Shown here piece after piece: positions 1 through 12,500 of a stretch of 64,000 bases of DNA. The stretch's first letter is position 1. Each line of letters starts with the position of its first letter. The notes beneath the pieces were generated by a model, which searched no databases, was not told the DNA's origin, and was given only the letters and a program-made list of their open reading frames with translations. The stretch comes from Lingula anatina. Lineage: Eukaryota > Brachiopoda > Lingulata > Lingulida > Lingulidae. The position numbers and the translations under genes are program-made. The stretch is from NCBI RefSeq assembly GCF_001039355.2, contig NW_019775525.1, positions 311,502-375,501 on the forward strand, given 5' to 3'.

Positions 1-492
1 AAGGGCATCATTGAATTAAAGGGATTAAAAGCTGTTCAAGAGTAACAAGTGCATATGAAGTGACCAGTGTGTGGAGGACACTGTGCAAACAACCCAAGAG
101 GTAAAGTGTGGCGGTAAGCATCTCAGTTGTAATGGTATGGTTATTGAGCTACAAATGAAGTTTTCCAAGTCAAAAATAAGATATGAAATAGCATTTTTAT
201 GTTAAGTTTTATTTTAAAAATTGATTGTTTTACAAAGGTATCATATAAGTGTATTATAATATGAAGTTAAATCATTATAACCAAGTTTATTAAGTGCTGC
301 AGGTACATGTAGACTTGAAGGTTGAGAGGATAATCTAATATTATTGATCTTGTAATTTTTATTAGATTTTCAAATTTAAAAAACGATTAAATTTAGTAGG
401 GCTGTATTTTTAAAATTATATGAAATTGTATAATTCCTATTTATTTATTTTGAAGGTACATTATGGTTTGATGAGGGAACGATAATTTCAAG
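1..492. other. Upstream region of the ankyrin gene
   Basis: No coding region is recognisable here. A splice-donor-like AGAG/GTAAAG lies near 97-106 and could end a 5' UTR exon. The assigned start codon at 493 has an in-frame TGA at 472-474, so no upstream in-frame coding extension exists unless a splice acceptor falls between that stop and the ATG (TTTCAAG precedes it). Otherwise the stretch is AT-rich and featureless. Confidence 0.4.
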
Positions 493-3400
493 ATGACTTG
501 TGTACAGTTGGCAGAGCAGGTAAATACATGTTGTTTTCTTAGGTCTTGCTTGTTTCTTTTCACAGAAGTTTGAGGCTTATCTGTTTTAATTAAGAGAAAT
601 GTTATAATTGCAAACATATAAAACAGAAAGTTGAACATTGGAAACAATCCATTTTAGGCTGTTAGCACTGCGTGCCATACATGACTAGAAAACATGCGAA
701 AATCTCTTAGGTCAGATTAACTTTTCAATGATTAATGTGAAACTCTTTGTGCAGGGATTGTTTTCTTAGAGGGCATTCCCAGAGATTTAGATCGATCTTA
801 CTAGATCGACCTAACTCCCTGGGGGTTCACGCTAAATTGCAGTCAGCCGACCACGCATGGAAGTTAATTACCCCTTTACAGCTTGTAGTAGGCAGGACGG
901 ACATTTAAGCCGGATTATCTGACAGTAATCTAGTGAGACTCCCCACGGGGATAGATTGATCTAAAATCTATGGGAATGCGCCCTAAGAAAGCAATGCAGA
1001 ATTGACATGCAAAACTTTGTGAAATAAGAGAAAACAAACAAAAGAATTTTCATGTATAAATTTTTTTAGCTTTTATCTGTTGCAGCACACCAACAAGTTA
1101 AGTTATAGTCTGCCATTATTTCTGACCCCTCTCTCCCTCAATCCCTGTCAAATCTTTTTTGACTTTATGCCAAGACTGGGCTTTTATCGGATGTATCTTA
1201 TTACTTTCATTATAATAAGATTTTCCAGAAAAACAATTTCAGTTTAAATTCTTTTGCATATTGATGGTAATTTACATAGTAAGTATTGGCAGCATGCAAC
1301 TGCAAACTATTTATTATGATTTTTAAGTTAGTCTGTGTGAAAACATATTAATTAGAAACACTCTTTGAACACTAGTTGCACCAGATTATTTGTGAAGGCA
1401 ATTATCCAGAGGTCAGGAATTTACTGGATCATGTTGTGGACCCCAGGGCACTGCAAGAAGTTGAGGAACAGGTATTGTATTCCACTAGTTTTTGGTAAAG
1501 TCAAAGTGTTTGCAATCATACTAATTAATATTGAATAATAATTTTTTGGTTCAGTCTGTTGTTTATTTAGCACAAGATTTATCACCAGTTTTTCTCTAGA
1601 TTGTTAGACTTGTGAATTATTTCAGTCATTTTATTAGAATTATCTTTGAAGCTACATGAATTTTTGAAATTACCTTTAACACAGTCTGATAAGACCAAGA
1701 ACAGACAGGTTCAATAAAAAAATGCAGACATATTTACATTTTTTTTTTACCTTTCCCTAATTTTTTCTTCCAACATAAGCAAATTGGTTTATCATGGTTA
1801 TAATTTTCTGTAAATTTCAGTTTTCTGATAGAGATCCAGTAGTGTGTGCTATTGATAACAACAAAGAAACAATTGCTTGTTATTTGGTGGAGAAAGGCTT
1901 TACAATTTTAAATGAATATCAGGTAATATCTGAATTAAAATGTTTGAGAAAAGAATGTTATATTCAAAACACAGAATTAACAGTTCCATGATCTATAATC
2001 AATATGTAACTAAAATTGTGAATGTAAAGTAACAGCCAGAATAATGAAAAGCTGTATCCATTTTCAAAGCAAGGGGAAATTATAACATTATACTTGAATT
2101 ATACAATTTTGATATTATAAGTATATATATATAAGCAGTCAGTCGCTTTTGGTTGTTACTGCATGGCCTCTTTTTTAATGCAAGGCTCACTGTCTCTGTT
2201 TCTTATGCCAAATTTGTCAAAATCTTTTCAGTTCCCAGACAAAACGTGTGATCACTGGTGCTATTCTGACCATGGAGACATTCGCTGCCCTGTGTCAGCC
2301 TATGATGCCAGGGACTTGGCACATACAAGAGGCCTTCTGAAAGTGCGAGACTTGATAGATGACATCAGAAAATGTCGCAGGAAGCCAGGAGATGGCCTAC
2401 AGCAAGCACCTACTCCTCTAATTGAAAGAGAACCTAGTCCTGTTAAGAAAGAAAGAAAGGTAATTTTGTCTGTTAGGTGGACATACCTGTCCAGTGTTGC
2501 TTGTGACATAGTGATAAAGCAGCCTTGACATAACTGAAACTTAACATGCATTTTAAAAACATATCCTAAGAATAGCACATATAAGATTGTGCTAGACCAA
2601 ATTTAAATAACAGAAATGATTTCTGAATGTAACTGCTTAGAACATGTAACATATCTACTCAAAACTTCTTTAATATATTATTGTGACATTTATGTTCTGT
2701 TTTAGTCTGCCATGTCATCCAGACTTAAAAAATCCCAGGGAGTTGGAGACATTGCCAGAAGTCACATTCAAAATTTAGGACCTGATTACAAAGATATGGT
2801 AATTTTCTAATTATAAAGGGTGTTTTCTTTTGTATTATCTTCTTGGTAGTTCTGCTTGCTGGTGCACAAAATCAAAATATTGAATAAATCTGGTAAATGT
2901 AAGTATAATTTAGGTTGGTTATTTCAAAAAAATGAGAAAAGTCATCAAAATTTGATAACTTTTTTTTACATTTATTTAAAATTTATTGTTTTTTCAGAAT
3001 GGCAACTCTCTTCTTCATCAATTTGTGGAAGGTGATGTCACTGTGCTGTATGCCTTGGCTAGTGGAGGGGTACCTGTTAACTCTCAAAATAAGGTGTTGT
3101 ATATGATATTGTTTTAACTATACAATTTAATCACCTACATGTCATATTGCTTATTTGCATTTAAAGTATTGCAATTATGTATATGCTAGTGAATGTTAGA
3201 TAAAATGGTCTAACATTATCAAGCTAATTTCATCAGATTTATGAAATCTGTTGAACATATAATATAAGTTACACTGATATTTGGTTTTGGTAACAAGGAA
3301 AAGTGTGTATGCTCTTTTGTTTATTGAAAAATTATATGGAGTTGATATTAATTATGATGTCATATTAAGTTGAACAGAGAATATATAGACAACCCTTCAG

Positions 3401-6400
3401 AAAAACATCAGGAGGCACTGACAAAAAATTGTTTCCATCTATATATTTTAGAATGGTGATACAGCTCTCCATCTTTCTGTGCGATCTGGCCAAATAGGGG
3501 CCACAGAAAGCCTGCTTCAATGTGGAGCTGATTTTAGTATAAGAAATAAGGTAAAATTAGGTATTTGTGTTAAGATGAAAGGGAACTTTTTTCTTTAAGA
3601 AAGGTGTTTTTGAAAATTTTTAAAATGTGACATATGAAAGACAAATGTGTGAGAGACTAATTATTATAAATTCGACATGAAATGCATCCTAAATTCATTT
3701 GCCTGATTATTTTTATAAATTGTAAGCATTGCTCAGCTCTTTTTATTCAGCAGCTATTAACTTTGAAGTCAAATTTCAGCTTGGTCTGACTCCACTGGAT
3801 GAGAGTAATGGCAAACTGAAAGAGCTTTTGAACAGGTATAAGGTGAGTCCTTATGGTGAAATACAGGGAGAACCTACTTGTTACTGATTGTAAATGAATA
3901 GATATTCATAAATATGCATAAATAAACGGGTATTCCTCATTCAGATGTGCTAATAATTGTCGTATGTAATGGTTATATATAACCTTTTATTCTTTTTCAG
4001 TGGCTGATATATTTCTGTTATTTAAAACATGCATTTGTAAAAATTTTACTTACATCTGGAATTGAAATGCTCCTTTCTTTTCAGCCTGGTTTGGTTCAAG
4101 CTATTCTTGATGGCAACACTACAGCTGTTGGCAGGCTCATAGATCAGTGGTGCAATGTCAATGCAGTTGTCAAGGTAATCTCTAGGAAAACTTGGCATAA
4201 CTTGAAATTTTAGAAATGTTTTCTTGTAATCTGTTGTTATAGTTTAAGGTTTACGTGTGAAACTCAAAATGTTTATGAAATGCATAAGATAACTGTTCTG
4301 ACATCAGTAATGTATTTAAAAAACACTTCCTCCCCATATTATTTTACCATTAAAGCAATAAATTTTTTTCTAATTAAACAAACTCATCTGCTTGGTGTTT
4401 GAATAGGAAGGAAAGACAGTGCTAGAATATGCCAGGAGCTTGTCTGGGAAAATACCAACCATTCTGAAATGTTACAATGATCTCAAAAGTTTTCAGCCTA
4501 CCAGTGTAAGTAATTACATATTATTTTATACTGAGCTTTTCTCTTTTCCTTTGTCTAAACCAACCATTGTTCTCCCTCTCTCTCTCTCTCCCTTAAGCAG
4601 ATACATGTAAACAAAAATATACTGTAGTAAAATTTTGTTTCCAATAAATAAAAACAGCAATTTGTCCCCAAGTGACACAGATATTTTTTAAATTTTTTTC
4701 CAAATTGTTCTTTATTTTTCTTTAGGAACTTATACATGCAGTGCTTGCTGATGACTTGGCTAGTGCAAAAACAGTTCTTAAAACAAAGAAAAGCTGTATT
4801 GTGAATAAAGGATTCAAGGTAAGCCAGATTACCGCTACTTATTCAATGTTGCTAGGATTATATTTCACCTCACAACCAACTTGCTTAAATCATTAACATT
4901 CATCATATCATATTCCTTGTGGAAAACTGCCAAACTGGCTACATCAACTTGCCAATAGTTTTGTTGTCTGTATGCTACTTATATTTGCTGTTTGTGTGTA
5001 CTTAGTACTTTTCAGATGATTAGCTAGATAAATGCTGCTTGTCATTTATCATTTTAGGGTCCTCAGGGTACCACACCCCTTGCATGTGCCATCAAATGCA
5101 ATAACTTGGAGATGGTCAAGTTGCTGGTGGAGCATGATGCAAAGATTGCTGTCAGAGTCAAGGAGAGGGAGGAGGTATTGAATGTGTGTGTGTGTGTGTG
5201 TATGTGTGTGTGTGTTAGAGAAAGTGTGTGTGTTTAAACAGCTTTATGTATTGACTGGTTTTTGTATTTGTATATTGCAAGAAAAAGATGTCTTATTATT
5301 TGTCCCAGTAATTAGTTAATGGCATCAGTTGAGAACAAACAAAAAGTCAAAGTCTTAGAAAGCAAGTTTGGTTGATCACAATGAAACATTGCAACATATA
5401 ATACATGCTTTCTTTATTTTCAAGGATGAATGCAGAGACACAATGCCCCTAATTATGAAGGCTCTTTCACCAAAAGAACATTTGGATGTAGCAAAATATC
5501 TTCATGCCTGTGCCCGTTTAGAAGCAGCTGAGAAAGACAAGGTTAGATATATTCTCAAAATAAACTAGAAAAGCACTCAGAGAGCGCAGATCTCCGCCAA
5601 GGCAGCAAAGTCTCCACCCAATGCCGTTTCTCCCCTAAATTTTCGATATTTTTTATTTTAGATTATTGATTGATTATTGATCCAGATCACCATCAAAAAC
5701 TAATCATCTGTTCCTTGGCCCACTTCTGATAGTTCCTGAAAATTTCATCAAAATCGGTCCATAACTTTTTGAGTTATGTTGATGACAGACAGACAAACAA
5801 ACAGGGGTGAAAACAACCTCCTTGGCAGAGGTAACAAGCTCATGTATTCTTCACCTGTAACATTACAATCTTTTGCTTAAAATGAAAATCTCTTAAATCT
5901 GATGATACTCTGAGCAGCAAATGTGATGTCTACCAGATTCTTTGTCAATTCTCCATTTGTGAACACTTATTTGACAGTCAGTAGAGGTTTGATTGAAGAT
6001 TACTGCACCAATTACCAACATATATTGTCTGGTTTTCTGATTCCATAGAAGGGCATGTGAAGTAGTTATTAGACTTGTCCAACATTAAGGTTGGTGCAGT
6101 AAAACTTCAATAAAATCCTGCTTAAGCTCGATGTATGGAAATTTGAAATTGATGTAACTGGTCTGTTTTGGCTCTAAAATTTGGACTTTCTGATGACTGA
6201 AATTGTATTTTTTATCTAAAAAGGGCTATTTATTTTGTTTACATGAATTTATTTTTTTTGAAAGGATGGCAATACATTGCTTTTGAGAGCAATCCAGGAT
6301 GGCTGCTCAGTGAAATGCATAGAATGGTTAATAAATGACATGCTGGGACAAAACCTAGTGGAACGGACTAAGGTTTGTTGATTTCAGAAGCACCAAATCA

Positions 6401-9224
6401 GAATTAAGATGAGGAATCAGTACATAGTAAATTGCAAAATAATGAAGTCTCAGTGGGTGCTGTTAATGCTTTGTGCTTGCATATAATATTATGCTCTTTT
6501 AAATCACACCCCGATATAGTGTTCTGAAAGCTAATTGCTTCAAACAACATACTTTCTCTGAAAATTACTGTAATGTTTGGATCTTTTCAATGGGCAAAAA
6601 TTATCAATTTTTCAGATACATAATTTTATTATCACAAAAGCTATATTTCAATATGGCATTTGTGGTGCTTTTACTGCATTTAATAAAACCATAGAGTAGC
6701 CTGCTGATTAATTATGTTGCTACCACTCGGTAGGAATGTTCTAATAAAAAAAAAAAATTACTTATAAAACACAGTATCTGTAAAATTTTCCCTCTTTGAA
6801 AAGATTGAGCAACTACTGTACATAGTTGGATACCTTGTATATAGCTTTTTTAAAACATGATTTAATTTATTTAAATTTTAGAATGGACTTACACCAAGAG
6901 AACTAGCATTTAGCCTAGGAAAACATGATATAGTTCAAGCTATTGATAAGGTTTGTTCTTGTGATGAATCATTTACTTACTAATAGGCTCGTATGTTTAT
7001 TTTTATACAAATCTACTATTTTATTCATACGTCTTTGATTGATTTCAGTTCTATTACTGCATCAAAATGTGATCATTAAGTTTAAATATTCTTTGTGTCA
7101 TGGTATAAATTTGCAAGATAATAAATAAAAATATCATAGTATAATTCCTATTTTTCTATAATTTTCAGATTGTCATAAGGCTAGTTGGTTTTCAGTTTGT
7201 GAGAACGCTTGTGGCATGTTTTTATGGCTTTGCAAATTTCCAAATTAAAGACAGTGTAAGTAAAGAAAGGTGAAACCAATCTGTAGTTGTGCTGATATAG
7301 ACACATTTTTAAAGATGGAAAGAAGTCTTACTTGTTTACTGTAAAGCAATTCATGTACATGTACATGTAAGGTAAGATGTAAATTAGGAAAAGTAAAATC
7401 ATATTTATTGAGTGAGTTAAAGAAAAGACCTTATTATATACTGGGTTATTTTGGATTCAGATGCATTATATTTCCTTCATTGAAAAGTAGTATATTATAG
7501 CTTTGATAAGTGCAACAATTTATTTTTATATGGACATATTTTGAATAACTAAGTGATACATATCATACATACCTATTTATTTTGCTTTTCTAGGAGACTG
7601 GTGAAGCCCTGTTGCAGGTAGCTATGGAGATTGGGAGTGAAGAGGATATGTTTGCCATTAGTCACTGCTCTGAAATTGAGGTAGGTTGAATTAAAAGCTG
7701 TTGAAAACAGCAGACTTAATATCAAGTCATGTAAGTGACAGCTGGTGACAGTAATCCTAGGCAACTTCTTATAATGATGAAGTTAAGAAATACTGAAAGT
7801 TTCTTCATTGGATGTGGATCTTTTGTATGTTTTAGTTATTTTTTTTATTCTTTTTATAACTTATTTTAATGCTGATCAGTCCCCCCTGTATAACTTTTCA
7901 ACTCCAAATCTTTTCAACTTGCATTTTAATGAAATTTTATTTTAATGAAACTAAACTTGTTCACCAGCAAAATGAATTGAAAACCTTCTCTGTATAAAAT
8001 AGGCATTTAGTTTTTTTTTAACATTTTTTTCTTGAACACAATCAACAGCACCACTTCATGCTGATGATAATAATTGAACTGGTATATACATGTAGATTGC
8101 TAACAGTTTTAATTTCTTTCATGTAAGCAGGTAGTTCAATGTTTTATGTTTTTTTCAGGACATGGCAGTCCAGCTTTTTCATGCAGCAGCAAGGGGAGAT
8201 GTTGCACAAGTTGAGAAATTGAATACAGCTGAATATGTAGACAAGGTGAGCATTTTTGTCACAGTAGTTTTTATATGTATGTGAGTGCCTGCATGCTTGT
8301 GCATGTGTTCTAGAATATGTGCATGTACATGTATATTTGAACATGTACACATATGTATTTACCTCTGATAATTTTTTACTCAACATGTCAAAACATATTT
8401 AGACACTTGAAGAATTTTGATTTTCAGAATGGCTATACAGCATTAATACGGGCAGTGGTCTTCAACCAGCTTCCAGTGGCAGAGAAATTGATCATCATGA
8501 GACCAGTGTTAAAGAGTATTCCAGATAATGTAAGATAGCATACTACTAATTAAAAAAAGCAATAAAGACTCTAACTGTTTCTGTTTTGTTTATTGAGAGA
8601 AGTTTTCTATTTGATGATGCTGTATGCATTGAAGAGGAGTACATTAAAGATGCTTGGTGTACATGTAGGTCTTGTTACTTCTGAACTTTTTGTTTAATCT
8701 GCCAGTTTCTTTTATATGCGACTTTTCAAACTATTTAACCAAGACTTGGTTTTACTGCCAGATTATGGAAATACTAGTAACTCTGATTGTATTTCTTACC
8801 AGTGTAACCGGTACCCACTCCACTATGCCTATGCCATGCCTGAAAACATAGGAAGACCATTTGTAGAATTATTTCTGCAGAGAAATCCTGAAGATATTGA
8901 GAAGAAAAAAGACTGGGTAAATGAATGACACTCATGTTAAAAGGAATAACACAGCATTTTAGAAATGAACAAGCCAATCTCATTTTAACATTAACATTAT
9001 TAAAACTGGAAAATTATGTGTAGCAAGAATACATTTGCTGTTATGCTTGAATTCAGTGTAAACCCATTTTTTTCAATGTATTACAGCTGGGCAGAGAAGC
9101 AGCAGAGTACCAAGCAATGAGAAATACCCCAGAGGTCTTGGATATGTTGAACAAGGCCAGGACACTGGATGCCTATGGGAAACCAGGACCCCCACTAGCA
9201 CCTGTTTTGATAAATGGTGTCTAA
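493..9224 (+). CDS. Multi-exon ankyrin-repeat protein, about 703 aa, family not recognised
   Basis: Exons by splice reading: 493-519, 1376-1471, 1821-1922, 2232-2459, 2706-2798, 2998-3093, 3452-3550, 3780-3842, 4085-4174, 4407-4505, 4726-4818, 5058-5174, 5425-5541, 6265-6372, 6882-6950, 7169-7255, 7594-7680, 8159-8245, 8428-8529, 8803-8916, 9087-9224. Every exon is a multiple of three and all 20 introns are phase 0. Ankyrin units are visible where exons open with (N/D)G.T: NGNSLLHQ (about residue 183), NGDTALHLSV (215), GTTPLACAI (366), DGNTLLLRAI (441), NGLTPRELAF (477), NGYTALIRAV (587) and the diverged YPLHYAYA. Residues 76-182 form a Cys/His-bearing and basic linker (CDHWCYSDHGDIRCP) between the first unit-like segment and the main repeats. 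No signal peptide; residues 500-528 are hydrophobic (LVGFQFVRTLVACFYGF) but probably a repeat helix. The ending at TAA 9222-9224 is clear; the first exon, nine codons long, is the least certain part. Ankyrin repeats imply protein binding; no specific function can be assigned. Confidence 0.85.
765..987. mobile_element. MITE-like element with terminal inverted repeats, copy 1
   Basis: Lies in intron 1 of the ankyrin gene. The left end (CTTAGAGGGCATTCCC) and the reverse complement of the right end (CTTAGGGCGCATTCCC) match, and similarity continues inward (GATTTAGATC, CCCTGGGG, CTAAATT) and a little outward (ATTG.TTTCTTAG), so the true borders may be nearer 755-996. No coding capacity. A second, diverged copy lies at about 28605-28885, which supports a real mobile family. 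Confidence 0.75.
5183..5215 (+). repeat. (TG)n microsatellite
   Basis: Interrupted TG dinucleotide run starting nine bases into the intron that follows the ankyrin-gene exon ending at 5174. It is close to the donor but leaves GTATTG intact. Confidence 0.9.
5569..5834 (+). mobile_element. Dispersed SINE/MITE-like repeat of a kind common in marine animals
   Basis: Lies in the ankyrin-gene intron 5542-6264. It begins near AAGCACTCAGAGAGCGCAGA and ends near CTTGGCAGAGGTAA, with an inverted pair CTCCGCCAAGG / CCTTGGCAGAG. The core GGTCCATAACTTTTTGAG followed by GACAGACAGACAAACAAAC is a word I recognise from dispersed repeats in many fish and marine-invertebrate genomes. That recognition is from memory, and I do not assign a family name. 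No coding capacity. Confidence 0.65.
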
Positions 9225-9474
9225 TGCTTATGTCCACTGATGCATCTGAAGGATTCTACAGTTACTGACGAGTCTGTTAGTGCCCCATGTTATTCAATAT
9301 TTTATGGTAAAAGTTAACTGCAGTATTCCATGCTGCAACCTAGTGATAGTATCTGTCCTGTTGTTACATTTTTGTATGATGTAAAGAGTCTAGACTGTCT
9401 GGGAATGAACTGATTGAAAGTTATGATGCATTTAAGAGAAAAAAATATTTACATGTACTTTGGAGCTAAACCTG

Positions 9475-9636
9475 GCACCCCGAGTTTCAGAGGATGCTGG
9501 AAACTGCTGGAAACTCCTCTCATCTCTTTCAAAACTGTATGTTTGATAAAAGCGAGATGATCAATTGCTGGACACAACGGAGGCATTCTGATAGTAGAGA
9601 GGTGAATTTCCAGTGACCTCTGAAACTCAGTGTTGC
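9475..9636. mobile_element. Short inverted-repeat element in the 3' region of the ankyrin gene
   Basis: The left GAGTTTCAGAGG..GCTGGAAA is matched in inverse orientation by TTTCC.AGTGACCTCTGAAACTC on the right (arms about 24 bp, few mismatches). It lies 250 bp past the stop codon, so it is probably in the 3' UTR, where it could form a stem in the transcript. No clear target-site duplication. Confidence 0.55.
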
Positions 9637-9874
9637 TTGGTCAATTGATGATAATTTATAGTGATATGCATTTTAATGTTAAAAGTTTTCATAATGTGTC
9701 AAAATGTGAGTTGTATCATTGTGCACTAAATGTATGTGATATTTATGCTTCCATGTGCCTTTTTCAAGTTTTTAAAATCAGTTTACATGTTTTATATATT
9801 TATATTGAACAAAAATATCCATGCATGGATACATAATGCATGTCCACTCATGATGTAAAGAAAGTGTGATCATT

Positions 9875-10033
9875 CAGGCCCGAAGCCAGGGGGGGTTCGA
9901 AAGAACCGCCCCTTTTGCTGGAAAAAGGTCCACTCTGGGTAAAATTTGATCTAGGTACATGAAGTTTTTATGGGAAAAGGTCCACTTTTTCAGAAAAAGA
10001 ACCCCCCTTTTGAAATTGCTGGCTACGGGCCTG
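9875..10033. mobile_element. 159-bp MITE with TCATT target-site duplication, copy 1
   Basis: Termini CAGGCCCGAAGCCAG and, inverted, CAGGCCCGTAGCCAG (14 of 15 identical). The element is flanked on both sides by the direct repeat TCATT (9870-9874 and 10034-10038). The interior has two GGTCCACT words and poly-C/poly-G tracts near the ends. It lies upstream of the likely polyadenylation sites of the ankyrin gene, so it is probably within its 3' UTR. A truncated relative is at 29235-29319. Confidence 0.8.
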
Positions 10034-10085
10034 TCATTAGTATTATATTTATCACTACTTTTTAGAATTTATCCTATATTCCAAA

Positions 10086-10115
10086 GAAATAAAGAAAAAT
10101 ATAAATAAAATAAAA
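10086..10115 (+). terminator. Cluster of polyadenylation signals for the ankyrin gene
   Basis: Three overlapping AATAAA words occur within 30 bases (first at 10088-10093), about 860 bp past the stop codon. This is the strongest candidate 3' end for the ankyrin transcript. Cleavage position is not determined. Confidence 0.5.
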
Positions 10116-12500
10116 AATATATTTTTAAGTTAATATTGAGTTATCTTTTTAAATGTACATTACCCATGCATGTTTGAAGTGAATGTGATCACCCTTAGTG
10201 CTGAATCACATTTACCAATATTCTGCCAAGTAATTTTTCCCTTTAGGCCAATTACAAAAGCTAAATTGATACATTTGTCCCCATTTCAATTCTTTTATGA
10301 CAGGCAAGATGTATCACGAATCTGGGATATTGAGATTGATTACATTTCAAAATATTGTCTTCAAATTAAGGGAGTATAAATAACATTAAACAAATTGTTT
10401 TCCTTTAATGGCTTTTTAACATTTAATAAATTGTTTTCCTTAATTGATTTTCTCTTTTCTGGCAAAACAAGATTTAAGTTGATTACCATGAAACTAAATG
10501 TATAACTTCATTCTCAGTGTCTTGCACCACTGCTTTTCAGTTGGTTAAAATGGATTTGGACTCCAAACTAATCTCAAAAAAAAAAAAAAAAAAAAGAGAC
10601 AAGTATTGGGCAATTTTGCTGTGAATTGCATTTAATCAATATGTTCAAAAACCAAATTGCACAAAATACTGATTAAAACAAAAAAGTAACCATATCCTGT
10701 GTATATCCAAATCTTCTTTGACAAATCTCACTATCAGTAAGATATAAAACTGAGTATGGCATCATATTACATAGATCTGGAGTAAAGAGGAAGATGGCTT
10801 GGGAACTTGTAACACTTCATCTTTGTTTTTTCACTACCCTTATCTCTTGTGGCAAATCACTTGACGTGTACCAAGAATTATTTAAAAAAAAAAAAAATTG
10901 GTCAAAAATATAAAAGACTTATCACAACATATTTCACATGAAAAACTAAAAAAAAGAATTTTTTATCCAAACTTTCAAGAAAATGCCATGAAAAAAAACC
11001 TGAAACATTAAAAAAAAACATTTTTTAAAAAATTTAATAACCCAAACCCTACTAGCCTACAAACCAGATGACATTTTTCTTCAAATAAACCATTTAAATA
11101 TATCTATCAGATTGTTCATGGTTCCAGGAATTAATTAAATAACGTTTTAGTGATTATCATCACACACACTGGAACAAAACTGTTTTCTAAAGTGATAACT
11201 ATCACTAAAACATTATGAAATCTGTATATATACAAATGTTTGGTGTAACTTTTTGTGTTCACATTGGATTAGCTGAAACAATATTATACAGTGCCCCCTA
11301 AAGCAGCCATGTACAATATTTGGTTCTTGGTGATGTCAACTAAAATAGATATGTTGATCTTTTAGGTAAGTCAGTCTTCCAATAATCAAAGAACATTCAC
11401 ATGCACTCCCTCCTCTTTAAATAACAATTTCTCATACAGCTGGCCTGCAGCATCAATAAATTAAAAAAACATCACAGATATACATCAGAAATCAAGAAGT
11501 GCAACAGATCTAGACAAAAACTTGGTTATATTAGCTACAAAGCTTATGTCTTGAACGAGCACTGCAATGCCTAATGTTAATTTTAAGATCTGCTAGTAAG
11601 ATTACTATTTCGATAAGAATGACACTGGCAGTTAATTTGTATGTTGATGCTGGGTGCCAATCATATTTTTCTGTTATTTTCAGTATAGTTTTGGCTCTTG
11701 TGAACATGTGCATTTCTTTTTCACCAAATGCTAAAAGCCAATATCACGGCTAAAGAAAATCCTTCATCCTTTTCAACATTTAATCGCTATTTTGATTTTG
11801 TAAAGGAAAAAAGTCAGCCTTTTTGAAGAGAAATTATGTTAGAATTAGCCATTTTAGTTATATATATTATGAAATCATGCTTATAAATATGTTATATTTT
11901 AATATGCCAAAACTACCTAGCCACTGAAGACTCTAAACTAGGATAGAAGATAAATATATATTTTGTCCTATGTCTAAAAGAAACAATATTCCAATCATCA
12001 GTCTTGTCATAAAGAACATAAAAAGTTTAAAAAGTTGTGAAAAAAAAAAAATAAATAAGTTCCTTGGGTTTTTGTTGCACTCTTGTGATAGATAACTATA
12101 TTTATCACAATATTTATGTTCAATGGCAGTTATCTACAATAAATATAAATTCATAAAGAAACTTGCAGTTTCAGCTTATGGAGTAAACCCAAAACATTCT
12201 AGATTCATAAAATAAATAATTTATCATGACATCATATTTCATTTCCATATTAAAAGATAGCTTAACAATTCTGAATTTCATAGTAATTTATTTGCTCCAC
12301 TATCTTATGTAAGGGGAATGCCAAAAATAAGTTTTTCCTACATATACCTTTAAAACAATGTATAAGTTAGGAGCAAAGTAAACTAACTAGACCTATGGCA
12401 GTGCTTCTCAGGCAACTCTTTAACTGTAATTATACTATATATATAGTATTTTTACTATAATAATATACTATACATAGATCTCAAATTGTATCAAAACAAT
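10116..12500. other. Intergenic / 3' UTR region between convergent ankyrin gene and FICD
   Basis: AT-rich and without a supported gene. It holds a 20-base poly(A) run near 10577, several A-rich tracts up to 11040, an imperfect inverted repeat around TTTTAGTGAT at 11141-11213, and, read on the minus strand, an AATAAA (TTTATT at 12287-12292) about 210 bp past the FICD stop that could end the FICD transcript. A near-direct repeat of AAATTGTTTTCCTT occurs at about 10391 and 10430. Confidence 0.5.
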
